From: Mycolicibacterium hodleri
Lineage (GTDB): Bacteria > Actinomycetota > Actinomycetes > Mycobacteriales > Mycobacteriaceae
Length of the DNA: 64,000 nucleotides
NCBI RefSeq assembly: GCF_006439015.1
Contig: NZ_RCZG01000015.1
Location: 55,880 to 119,879, forward strand
Direction: 5' to 3'
Of the stretch, positions 1-7,012 are shown piece by piece. The notes beneath the pieces are model-generated. The model saw only the letters and a program-made list of their open reading frames with translations, did not search any database and was not told the DNA's origin. The translations under genes were made by a program, and so were the position numbers. Numbering within the stretch: position 1 is the stretch's first letter; every line of letters begins with the position of its first letter.

Positions 1-546
1 GGCGCTCTCCTCGTCAACGACGCCGTCGGCCAGCGTGGTAAGGCCCAGACGTTGCGCGGCGAGCGCCGTACTGACGCCCGCGTCGGCCCGACCCTCCGCG
101 ACGTCGTGAGCCGCAGCGGCGTTCGAGGTGGTCGGCACCGTCCGTGCGTCGGGGAGGTGTTCGGCAAGCCACCGCTTCACCTGCGCTGCGGCGACGGGAA
201 AGGCAGCGATGGTCTCGACGTCCGACGCCGTCGTGCCGGCCCGGACGGCGACGCTGAAGGCGACGTCCAGCGTGTGCTCGGCGAATATCTGCAATGGCGC
301 ACTGACTGCGAGGCTGTCCATCGTCGGGGCGACCGACCCGTCGATCGAGTTCTCGATGGGCGCGCAAGCGTAGTCGGCGGCACCGGCGCGAACGGCGGCG
401 AGCGCACCCTCGGCACTGTCGCACGGTAGGGGCGTCAGCTTGGAGATGCCCGCTGATGCACCGGGTATCGCGCCGTCGGCGGCCATCTGCAACAACGCCG
501 CTTCCGTGAAGGTCCCCTGTGGACCCAGATAGGCGACGCGCGGCAC
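1..546 (-). CDS. pheA: Prephenate dehydratase PheA, N-terminal 182 codons (3' end beyond window)
   Basis: Converts prephenate to phenylpyruvate in phenylalanine biosynthesis. Reading the minus strand from a GTG at 546, the protein begins MPRVAYLGPQGTFTEAAL, the signature opening of the periplasmic-binding-protein-like PDT domain, followed by CAPIENSIDGSV, the conserved IEN segment. The frame is open to base 1, so the gene is cut off by the window edge just before the expected catalytic Thr-Arg-Phe motif and the C-terminal ACT regulatory domain (family length is about 310-320 residues). A longer open frame from 589 in another register is a shadow. It is divergent from the DUF2470 gene, as in the Rv3838c/Rv3839 pair. 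Confidence 0.93.
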   Translation of the reverse strand, partial: MPRVAYLGPQGTFTEAALLQMAADGAIPGASAGISKLTPLPCDSAEGALAAVRAGAADYACAPIENSIDGSVAPTMDSLAVSAPLQIFAEHTLDVAFSVAVRAGTTASDVETIAAFPVAAAQVKRWLAEHLPDARTVPTTSNAAAAHDVAEGRADAGVSTALAAQRLGLTTLADGVVDEESA

Positions 547-612
547 GGGTCAACACTATCGGCTCGTCCGCCGGGGTCCTCGAAGGCATTTCGATAAGCC
601 TTGCGCTACCAA

Positions 613-643
613 GTGAGGTAACCCTAAGTTAGGTTTACCTCAC
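613..643. promoter_or_regulatory. Candidate IdeR/DtxR iron box (nested inverted repeat)
   Basis: An outer inverted repeat GTGAGGTAA/TTTACCTCAC encloses an inner palindrome CCTAA-G-TTAGG. Both halves resemble the mycobacterial IdeR consensus TWAGGTWAGSCTWACCTWA: my hand alignment gives 15 of 19 for bases 624-642 and 14 of 19 for bases 614-632. It lies 20 bp before the DUF2470 start. The M. tuberculosis counterpart Rv3839 is a known IdeR-repressed gene, so iron-dependent repression of this gene is the expected role. Confidence 0.72.
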
Positions 644-662
644 TCCACGAAAGGCTTACTCG

Positions 663-1475
663 ATGATCAATGCGACGGCAGGAACGTCCCAGACGGCCCC
701 CACCACGGCCGAGCGCATCCGAAGCGCATGTGCGCGCGGCGGCGGTGCCATGCTGGCCGTGGAGGGCGTTGAGCCCGCCCCCACGCCGGTGCACCATCTG
801 CTCGACGACGGATCGTTCGCCATCACCGCGCCCTCCGATGGATTGCCGGCCGCCATGGCCCTCACCTCGCATGCGGTAGGCGTCCACGCGGTGCTGGAGA
901 TTACCGACTACGCACCCCTCCCACTGCGTGAGCCGGTGCGCTCATTGGTGTGGATCAGTGGCCGCTTGTTCCACGTTCCGACGTCCGATGTGTCGGAACT
1001 ACTCGACCTGGTCGCCAGCAAGAGTCCGAATCCCGCTCTGCTACAGGTGAATACCGACCCCACACGGTCGCTAGGCGGTGACACTCCGTACGTTCTGCTT
1101 CGGCTCGAGATCGACTCCGTGGTGGTCGCCGACTCGACGGGCGCCGAATCCGTCGCCTTGGGCAGCCTGCTGGACGCCGAGCCGGACCCGTTCTTCGCAT
1201 CGGAACCCGGCTGGCTGCAGCACCTCGAGTCGGCGCACCGCGACGTGGTGGATCGCCTGGCCAACCGGCTCCCGTCGGCACTGCGACGTGGTCGCGTACG
1301 CCCGCTCGGGCTCGACCGCTACGGCGTCCAGCTCCGCATCGAGGCGGAAGACGGTGACCACGACGTACGGCTACCGTTTGCCACGCCAGTCAACGACGTC
1401 ACTGGACTCAACCAGGCGATACGTCTGCTGATGGGATGTCCGTTTCTCAACGGGCTGCGCGCTCGTCGCATCTAG
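663..1475 (+). CDS. DUF2470 protein, HugZ-like, iron-regulated (Rv3839-like)
   Basis: A 270-aa soluble protein. The last ~80 residues (from about 190, with ESAHRDVVDRLA, the GLDRYGVQLRI strand pair and the LPFATPVND turn) fit the DUF2470 domain that forms the C-terminal part of HugZ-type haem-utilisation proteins. The N-terminal ~150 residues (DDGSFAITAPSDG, LVWISGRLF) look like a split-barrel flavin/haem-binding half. The ATG at 663 follows a GAAAGG ribosome site and the iron box. Iron repression plus a HugZ-like fold suggests haem or iron handling, but no enzymatic residues can be assigned by eye. Confidence 0.82.
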   Translation: MINATAGTSQTAPTTAERIRSACARGGGAMLAVEGVEPAPTPVHHLLDDGSFAITAPSDGLPAAMALTSHAVGVHAVLEITDYAPLPLREPVRSLVWISGRLFHVPTSDVSELLDLVASKSPNPALLQVNTDPTRSLGGDTPYVLLRLEIDSVVVADSTGAESVALGSLLDAEPDPFFASEPGWLQHLESAHRDVVDRLANRLPSALRRGRVRPLGLDRYGVQLRIEAEDGDHDVRLPFATPVNDVTGLNQAIRLLMGCPFLNGLRARRI

Positions 1476-1504
1476 TCCAGCCGAGGGCAGCTACCGTAGC
1501 TCCG

Positions 1505-2275
1505 GTGACCGGGCCGACCGACGAGCTGCTGACAGACCCCCGCAAACGCACCATCCGGCTCGAGATCGCCGTCGTCCTCGCCGTGACGTTCGGCCTATCC
1601 GCCTACACCGCCCTCGTCAGCCTGACCGAGGCGGTGCTTCTCGGGCTCTCTGGTCAGAAGGTGGCGCTCAACCGCAAGCTATCCCCCATCGACCTGATCA
1701 ACCTGGCACTCAATCTGGCGTCGGTGTTCCAGCTCATCGCATGGGGCCTGCTTGGCCTATACCTGTTGTGGCGCAGCGGTTACGGACCCAGTCGTGTCGG
1801 CCTCGGCCGATTCCGCTGGCGCCCGGATCTACTCGGCGGCCTCGGCCTTGCGGCGCTCATCGGCATACCCGGTCTCGGCCTCTACGTCGCGGGGCGGGCC
1901 TTGGGCATCGGCGTGTCCGTGGTGCCGTCCGAACTCGGGGATACGTGGTGGCGCATTCCGGTGCTGCTGGCGGTTGCCTTCGCCAACGGCTGGGCCGAGG
2001 AGGTCATCGTCGTAGCGTTCCTGATGACGCGGCTGCGTCAGCTCGGCATGTCCCCCGTCGTCGTACTGATGGCCTCTAGTCTGCTGCGGGGCGCATACCA
2101 CCTGTATCAAGGCTTCGGCGCGGGTATCGGCAACGTGGTGATGGGTCTGGTCTTCGGCTACGTGTGGCAGCGGACGGCACGGCTGTGGCCGCTGATCGTG
2201 GCGCACGGCCTCATCGACGCCGTCGCCTTCGTGGGGTACGCGCTGCTCGCCGGGCACCTTGGCTGGCTTGGTTGA
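1505..2275 (+). CDS. CPBP-family intramembrane protein (Abi/Rce1-like), divergent motif
   Basis: About 256 residues with six or more hydrophobic segments. CPBP hallmarks are present: WAEEVIVVAFL (motif 1), LLRGAYHLYQGFG (motif 2) and AHGLID (motif 3). Motif 1 keeps both glutamates but has Val where the classical EExxxR family has Arg, and the phenylalanine of FxxxH is replaced. This looks like an actinobacterial subfamily that may not be a conventional protease. I prefer the GTG at 1505; an in-frame ATG at 1436 would overlap the previous gene by 40 bp and adds an unconvincing Arg/Ser-rich tail. It sits 42 bp before the LCP gene, possibly in one operon. Confidence 0.8.
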   Translation: MTGPTDELLTDPRKRTIRLEIAVVLAVTFGLSAYTALVSLTEAVLLGLSGQKVALNRKLSPIDLINLALNLASVFQLIAWGLLGLYLLWRSGYGPSRVGLGRFRWRPDLLGGLGLAALIGIPGLGLYVAGRALGIGVSVVPSELGDTWWRIPVLLAVAFANGWAEEVIVVAFLMTRLRQLGMSPVVVLMASSLLRGAYHLYQGFGAGIGNVVMGLVFGYVWQRTARLWPLIVAHGLIDAVAFVGYALLAGHLGWLG

Positions 2276-2317
2276 TTGCGGCCAACCGGGCCCCATCGGT
2301 GCACGTACATTCATTCC

Positions 2318-3568
2318 GTGACCGAATACCGGCCGCCCTTCCCAGGGCCCGACCCGCAGCGACCACGGTCGCCGCGGGAACCGTCGCAGGTCATTCGACG
2401 CGACCCGAACTACCGGCCGCCGCCCATACCCCCCGTGCGACCTTCCGGCGCCGGACAATCGAGTGCCCCGCCGCCACACCCCTCGGCGCCACGGCCACCT
2501 GCCGCTAGGTACCGACCACCGCCTCCACCCGCGAACCGACCTCCGCCTCCGCCTTTGCGCCATCCTCCGCGCCATCCTCCGCCCGAGGCCCGCGCTCCGA
2601 AACCGAAGCGGAAACGGCGCTGGGGACGCATCGTGTTCACTCTGCTGATCGTCGCCGTGTTGGCGATCGTCGGCGCCGGGGTGTGGATCGACACGTCCCT
2701 GCACCGCATCCCGGCGCTCACCGCTCTGCCGGACCGGCCACCTGCTGGCAGCGGGACGACGTGGCTATTGGTCGGGTCGGACAGCCGCCAGGACCTCACC
2801 CCCGAACAGCAGGCCGAGCTTGCTACGGGAGGCGACGTCGGCAACGGCCGCACCGACACGATCCTGCTGGTGCACGTTCCGGGACCGTGGTCGGACGTCG
2901 CGCCGACGATGGTCTCCATCCCGCGCGATTCCTACCTCCCGATCCCCGGGTACGGCGAGGACAAGATCAACGCGGCGTTCGCGCTCGGGGGCGCACCCTT
3001 GCTGGCGCAGACCGTCGAGCAGGCGACGGGCCTGCGACTCGACCGCTACGCCGAGATCGGCTTCGATGGATTCGCCGTGATGGTCGACGCCGTCGGCGGC
3101 GTCACGATGTGCCCGTCGGAGCCGATCAGCGATCCGCTGGCGGGCATCGATCTCCCCGCCGGTTGCCAGGAACTGGACGGTCGCAGCGCTTTGGGCTACG
3201 TCCGGTCACGGGCGACGGCACGCGCTGACCTCGATCGAATGACCAACCAGCGGCAGTTCATGGCGACCCTCGTGCATCGCGCCGCAAGCCCAGCCGTCCT
3301 AATGAACCCGCTGCGCTGGTACCCAATGGCACACGCGGCATCCGGCGCCGTGACCGTCGACGAGGGCGCACACGTGTGGGACCTGGCCCGACTTGCGTGG
3401 GCGCTGCACGGAACGGTAACCACCACCACGGTTCCGATCGGCGACTTCACCGACAGCGACTCGGGTTCTGTCGTCGTGTGGAACACCGATGCGGCGACAC
3501 GTCTCTTCCATGCGCTGGCGACCGACTCCGCGGTACCACAGGACGTGCTCGACGCGGGCAACGTCTGA
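2318..3568 (+). CDS. LytR-CpsA-Psr (LCP) family cell-wall ligase, membrane anchored
   Basis: A 416-aa protein: a very Pro/Arg-rich cytoplasmic N-terminus (residues 1-100), one transmembrane helix (about 104-124), then an extracytoplasmic LCP domain. LCP hallmarks are GSDSR near 153, DTILLVHV, SIPRDSYLPIPGYG, KINAAFALGG and YVRSRATARADLDRM, whose arginines contact the lipid pyrophosphate. LCP enzymes transfer arabinogalactan-type polymers from polyprenyl phosphate to peptidoglycan in mycobacteria. The GTG at 2318 is favoured; an in-frame TTG at 2276 directly abuts the upstream stop but codes for an unlikely peptide. Locus position matches the LytR-annotated Rv3840 region. Confidence 0.9.
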   Translation: MTEYRPPFPGPDPQRPRSPREPSQVIRRDPNYRPPPIPPVRPSGAGQSSAPPPHPSAPRPPAARYRPPPPPANRPPPPPLRHPPRHPPPEARAPKPKRKRRWGRIVFTLLIVAVLAIVGAGVWIDTSLHRIPALTALPDRPPAGSGTTWLLVGSDSRQDLTPEQQAELATGGDVGNGRTDTILLVHVPGPWSDVAPTMVSIPRDSYLPIPGYGEDKINAAFALGGAPLLAQTVEQATGLRLDRYAEIGFDGFAVMVDAVGGVTMCPSEPISDPLAGIDLPAGCQELDGRSALGYVRSRATARADLDRMTNQRQFMATLVHRAASPAVLMNPLRWYPMAHAASGAVTVDEGAHVWDLARLAWALHGTVTTTTVPIGDFTDSDSGSVVVWNTDAATRLFHALATDSAVPQDVLDAGNV

Positions 3569-3607
3569 CCCGTATCAGGCCGCCCTGGATGCGCTCGGCA
3601 CGAAGAG

Positions 3608-4444
3608 CTAAGCGTCCGGCTGATCGAGCCCAGCTTCCGTCAACCCGTTCTGCAACCAGTCCTTGGTACGGCCCGGGTGGTTCGTCGCCACCCACGCAAC
3701 GCCGACGTCGCGACAGTATCGGACGTCTTCGTAGTGGTCCACTGTCCAGCAGTACAGCGCTCTGCCGTGCGCGGCCGCCCGGTCGACGAGTTCGGGGTGC
3801 TCGCGCAGCGTGGCGATCGACGGCCCTACCGCCGTGGCGCCGACGGTCGTCGCGGCACTCCCGCCCAGGTATCGCGACGTGTCGCCGAGTAGCACCGTCG
3901 GCAACATCGGCGCCGCGCGGCGAATCCGCCACACCGCCGCCGCAGAGAAGGAGATCACGACTGCTCGGGACAGGTCGGCGGACGCCGGCGCAGCGATTCC
4001 GTATCGGTGGAGCAGGGCTAGCACCTTGCTCTCCACCAGCGCGCCGTAGCGCACGGGATGCTTGGTCTCGATGAAGATCTTGACCGGCCGATGCCAATCG
4101 AGGACGAGCGAAATGAGGCCATCGAGTGTGAGCAAGCCGGTGTCACCGTGACCACCGTCCGGCCGCCAGCTCGAATGCCAAGCGCCATAATCCAATTCAC
4201 GCAGCTCGGCAAGGGTCATCTCGCTGACCAGACCCGTACCCGTCGACGTCCGGTCGACTCGTCGGTCGTGGACACACACCAGATGGCCGTCGCGGGTCAG
4301 GCGCACGTCGCACTCGACTCCGTCGGCGCCCTCGCGCAGCGCAAGCTCGTAGGCGGCGATCGTGTGTTCGGGACGCTCGGCCGACGCCCCACGGTGCGCC
4401 ACCACGAACGGGTGGCCGCCGAGGGGTCCGTCGGCCGAAGTCAT
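3608..4444 (-). CDS. glpQ1: Glycerophosphodiester phosphodiesterase GlpQ1
   Basis: Hydrolyses glycerophosphodiesters to glycerol-3-phosphate and an alcohol. The 278-aa TIM-barrel protein has the GDPD signature: FVVAHRGASAERPEHT (His-Arg-Gly plus metal-binding Glu), GADGVECDVRLTRDG (Glu-x-Asp metal ligands) and LVCVHD (catalytic His-Asp). IFIETKHP carries a later Glu ligand. There is no signal peptide from this start, so it is likely cytoplasmic. The ATG at 4444 is four bases after the stop of the upstream DUF4328 gene, so the two are probably co-transcribed; the pairing matches Rv3842c/Rv3843c. Confidence 0.93.
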   Translation of the reverse strand: MTSADGPLGGHPFVVAHRGASAERPEHTIAAYELALREGADGVECDVRLTRDGHLVCVHDRRVDRTSTGTGLVSEMTLAELRELDYGAWHSSWRPDGGHGDTGLLTLDGLISLVLDWHRPVKIFIETKHPVRYGALVESKVLALLHRYGIAAPASADLSRAVVISFSAAAVWRIRRAAPMLPTVLLGDTSRYLGGSAATTVGATAVGPSIATLREHPELVDRAAAHGRALYCWTVDHYEDVRYCRDVGVAWVATNHPGRTKDWLQNGLTEAGLDQPDA

Positions 4445-4448
4445 GAAG

Positions 4449-5534
4449 CTATGCTGCCGGTTCTTCCCGGTCGGACTCAACCCGAGGCGCCGATTCAGTC
4501 TCGGCGTCCTTCGGCTCGGAGTCCTGCTCCTCGGCATTGCTCTGCGGCATCTCGTCACGTCCCGTGCCCTCGGCGACCTCGGCGCCGACCATGACCCAAC
4601 GCTTGACCGGCCGGTCGACGGCTTGATGTTCGAAACCGCGGTACATCTTCATCGTCAGCAGGAGCGCGGCGAGCGCGGTCAGGTAGGCGATCGAGATCGC
4701 GACGGTGTTGTTCGCAATGCCCTGTGCGTCACGCGTGAAACTCGTCGCGAAGGCGAACGTCGACACCAAGAAGCTCGCGCACCATGCGCACCACCACACG
4801 ACGATGGGCGTGCGCAACCACGTCAGGCGAGCTTCGGCCCTGGCCAGTTCGATGACGAATACCGGCGCCCAGAAGAGGTTCACCAACGGCAGCAGGCAGC
4901 CCAACCACAGCTGCCACGCAGGCCGCGGATCGAGCATCTCGTGCCGCGCGTAGGCGACCGCGCGCCGGGCGATCAGCCAGTTCGCCAGCACTACCGTCGT
5001 GGCGATGAGCGCGAAGAACACCAACACGCTGGCTGCCACGCCTGCCCACGTCGCCAGGCCCGCGACGATCGGGTTGAGCAGCGTTGAGCGGTTGTAGAGC
5101 AGGAGCGCGTAGTTGGCGATGTGAACGACCACGGCGAACGCCAGCGCAATCATGGTCAACAGCACGGTGGCCTCCACCATGCGCGTGGACGTCCTCGGCG
5201 GCTCGACCGGTTGCGTGGACGTGACGGGATCGAACCGATCCTGCAGACCCCAACGTGGGATGACCGCATATCTGGGCGTCGGCCCCAGAGGCCGCCGAAT
5301 GCGGCGCGGTGGCGGAGCCGCCCCCGGTCGCACCGCGATCCAGCGGTACCCGGACGGCAGTCGTGTCGCTGTGCCGGCAGCCCCCGGCTGTGCGCCGGTG
5401 GAGGACGTGCCTGACCACTGCGGTTCGGGCTCGGCCAGTGGCGCCAGCAGCGAGCCCTGACAGCGTGGGCACCAGACACGCTGACGGTCGCGCACGTTCC
5501 ATCGCGTGGCGCACCGTGAACAGACCTGGATCAC
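4449..5534 (-). CDS. DUF4328 membrane protein with N-terminal zinc ribbon (Rv3843c-like)
   Basis: A 361-aa protein. Residues 1-26 hold a CSRC...CPRC pair of CxxC knuckles, typical of a zinc ribbon. A Pro-rich linker follows, then about five hydrophobic segments between residues 120 and 310 matching the DUF4328 family, with DPRPAWQLWLGCLLP as a family-like loop. The C-terminal ~50 residues are acidic (many Glu/Asp) and presumably cytoplasmic. Function is unknown. It lies just upstream of glpQ1 in a probable two-gene operon. Confidence 0.82.
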   Translation of the reverse strand: MIQVCSRCATRWNVRDRQRVWCPRCQGSLLAPLAEPEPQWSGTSSTGAQPGAAGTATRLPSGYRWIAVRPGAAPPPRRIRRPLGPTPRYAVIPRWGLQDRFDPVTSTQPVEPPRTSTRMVEATVLLTMIALAFAVVVHIANYALLLYNRSTLLNPIVAGLATWAGVAASVLVFFALIATTVVLANWLIARRAVAYARHEMLDPRPAWQLWLGCLLPLVNLFWAPVFVIELARAEARLTWLRTPIVVWWCAWCASFLVSTFAFATSFTRDAQGIANNTVAISIAYLTALAALLLTMKMYRGFEHQAVDRPVKRWVMVGAEVAEGTGRDEMPQSNAEEQDSEPKDAETESAPRVESDREEPAA

Positions 5535-5553
5535 GCGACCAGCCTACGGTCCG

Positions 5554-5976
5554 TCAGACCGTGCCCGCAGAGCCGCCATCGGTGATGACCGGACGGCCTG
5601 CTCCCGCCCATGCCAGCATGCCTCCCGCCACGTTGATCGGTTCGTAGCCGTTGCGCGCGAGATACTGCGCCACCCGTTGCGATCGGCCGCCTGCGTGACA
5701 CACGACGAACAGGGTGGCATCGACGTCGATCTCACCGATGCGGGCGGGGACGTCGCCCATGGGAATGTGTTGCGCGCCTTCGGCGTGACCGCGCTGCCAT
5801 TCGTCGTCCTCGCGGACGTCGAGCAGCACCACCGAATGGTCGAAGGTCACCGGAACGTCGGCGATCTGGGCTTCCCCCACCTCATCGTCACTCACTGCGT
5901 AGCCACCTCGTCTCAATATTGCTTTCCAATCGGTGCCCTCCGCAGTCATCACGACCGCCGGAGACATGCTCTCCAT
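5554..5976 (-). CDS. Single-domain rhodanese-like protein
   Basis: A 140-aa protein with one rhodanese fold: LLDVREDDEW, GHAEGAQHIPMG, and the active loop VVCHAGGRSQRVA, in which Cys93 would carry the persulfide and the CxxGxRS loop is intact. GYEPINVAGGMLAW is the usual C-terminal helix region. It could serve in sulfur transfer or redox control; the specific acceptor cannot be inferred. The start may instead be the internal ATG four codons in. Confidence 0.9.
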   Translation of the reverse strand: MESMSPAVVMTAEGTDWKAILRRGGYAVSDDEVGEAQIADVPVTFDHSVVLLDVREDDEWQRGHAEGAQHIPMGDVPARIGEIDVDATLFVVCHAGGRSQRVAQYLARNGYEPINVAGGMLAWAGAGRPVITDGGSAGTV

Positions 5977-6330
5977 GCTGGCACGACCGCCTCAGCTATC
6001 GGTCGCCTATCCACAGTTTCCACAGGTTCATGCACAGCCTCGTAGCAGCGGGAAAGCCTCTGAACCGGCAAATCTGCCTTTTTCCTGAAATTACCTGGGG
6101 ATAACGCTGTGCCCTCCTCCCCGCGGGATCAACAGGATTTGCGACGCCTAGCGAAAAGCGTCGTCAGGCTAACTATTCACCGCTCGAATGCTCGTCTCAC
6201 CGCTGCCCGGAGCAGGGCCGACGTGCCGATTTTCTCGCCGGTCGAGGAGGAGCTAAGATCGCGGATACGACGCTTGGTTGTGACACATCTCACGGGGGAC
6301 AAGATTGATCGCGCAGGTCAGGAGCTTTTG
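5977..6330. other. Gene-poor interval with DnaA-box-like motifs and a CRP-like site
   Basis: About 350 bp of lower GC than its surroundings. It holds two adjacent DnaA-box-like 9-mers, CTATCCACA (6007-6015) and GTTTCCACA (6016-6024), and a third on the other strand, TTATCCCCA read from 6104 to 6096. A CRP-like palindrome lies at 6279. An open frame from a GTG at 6109 runs into the small membrane protein, but its first 74 codons are low-complexity and lack a ribosome site, so I treat them as non-coding. Confidence 0.4.
6279..6294. promoter_or_regulatory. Candidate CRP/Cmr-type operator
   Basis: The sequence TGTGACACATCTCACG matches the CRP-family pattern TGTGA-N6-TCACA at nine of ten fixed positions. 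It is centred about 45 bp before the ATG of the small membrane protein, consistent with control of that gene by a mycobacterial CRP (Rv3676-type) regulator. Confidence 0.5.
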
Positions 6331-6486
6331 ATGGCATCGCATCCGATAGGACCAGGGGCTGTCCCGCCATCGGAGTGGAATACCTCGTCGCAGGTGTATA
6401 CGCACAGCCATGTGATGGCCTGTCTGCGAGCGGGGTTGATCGCCCTGGTTCTGCTCGGTGTCCTCGCACTCATCGTCCTCACCTGA
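6331..6486 (+). CDS. Small tail-anchored membrane protein (51 aa)
   Basis: The ATG at 6331 is preceded by AGGAG with a six-base spacer, a near-ideal ribosome site. The product starts MASHPIGPGAVPPSEW and ends in one hydrophobic helix (LRAGLIALVLLGVLALIVLT) that reaches the C-terminus, the topology of a tail-anchored or small regulatory membrane protein. No family is recognised. It stands alone between the rhodanese and sodN, both on the opposite strand, and has a CRP-like site upstream. Confidence 0.55.
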   Translation: MASHPIGPGAVPPSEWNTSSQVYTHSHVMACLRAGLIALVLLGVLALIVLT

Positions 6487-6567
6487 CCCGACGGTCCGCC
6501 CTCGCCAACGACAACGGCCGACACAGCGCTGGTGCGCTGAGCCGGCCCCTGCGGTAGGTCTGCGTGG

Positions 6568-6990
6568 TCAGGCGGGTGGGTACACGCCCATGTCCTTGGC
6601 CTTCTCGGTCTGCCAGAAGATGTCCGAGATCTCATCGATGGTCTTCAGCAGCTTCTCGGCGACGGCGACGTCAGTCGACTTCTTGACATCACCCGCGCCG
6701 TGGACACCGTCCCAGAACAGCTGATGCAGGTTCGGGAACTGCTCGAAGTGATCCTTGGTGAAGAAGTCCGCCCACAGCACCATCAGATGGTGCTTGACCT
6801 CTTCGGCGCGCTGCTCCTTGATGATGATGGCGCGCGTCTTGAAGTGGTCATCGTCCGAATCGTGGAATTTCTTGAGCGTCTTCAGGCACGAGAGTGCCTC
6901 GATCTTGGCCTGGGCCGGATCGTAGACACCGCAGTACAGATCGCAGTGGGCGTGGGCGGGAGTTGCGTTGGCGAAGAGTCGAAGCAGCAT
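6568..6990 (-). CDS. sodN: Nickel superoxide dismutase (NiSOD) precursor
   Basis: Disproportionates superoxide using a Ni centre held by the first residues of the processed protein. The 140-aa precursor has a 14-residue propeptide ending in AHA, then the mature start HCDLYCGVYDPAQAK: His1, Cys2 and Cys6 of the nickel hook are all present. The rest (TRAIIIKEQRAEEVKHHL, LWADFF, FPNLHQLFWD, IFWQTEKAKD) matches the four-helix NiSOD fold. Position 5 of the hook is Tyr (codon TAC) where the family normally has a cis-Pro. The neighbour sodX is the dedicated maturation protease. M. tuberculosis carries Fe-SOD sodA at the equivalent locus. Confidence 0.95.
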   Translation of the reverse strand: MLLRLFANATPAHAHCDLYCGVYDPAQAKIEALSCLKTLKKFHDSDDDHFKTRAIIIKEQRAEEVKHHLMVLWADFFTKDHFEQFPNLHQLFWDGVHGAGDVKKSTDVAVAEKLLKTIDEISDIFWQTEKAKDMGVYPPA

Positions 6991-6993
6991 GGG

Positions 6994-7002
6994 TTTAACT
7001 TA
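6994..7002. promoter_or_regulatory. Shared -10-like element between divergent sodN and sodX
   Basis: The only AT-rich stretch in the 22-bp gap is TTTAACTTA. Read on the minus strand it gives TAAGTT, a TANNNT -10 box ending seven bases before the sodN ATG, the geometry of a leaderless mycobacterial transcript. Read on the plus strand it gives TAACTT, eleven bases before the sodX ATG. Neither gene has a visible Shine-Dalgarno sequence, which fits leaderless or near-leaderless transcription. Confidence 0.4.
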
Positions 7003-7012
7003 CCCTTTGGCC

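Noticed and set aside
6109..6330. Long N-terminal extension (74 codons) of the small membrane protein from a GTG at 6109
   Set aside because: Lacks a ribosome site, contains the CRP-like palindrome, and the internal ATG has a near-ideal site.
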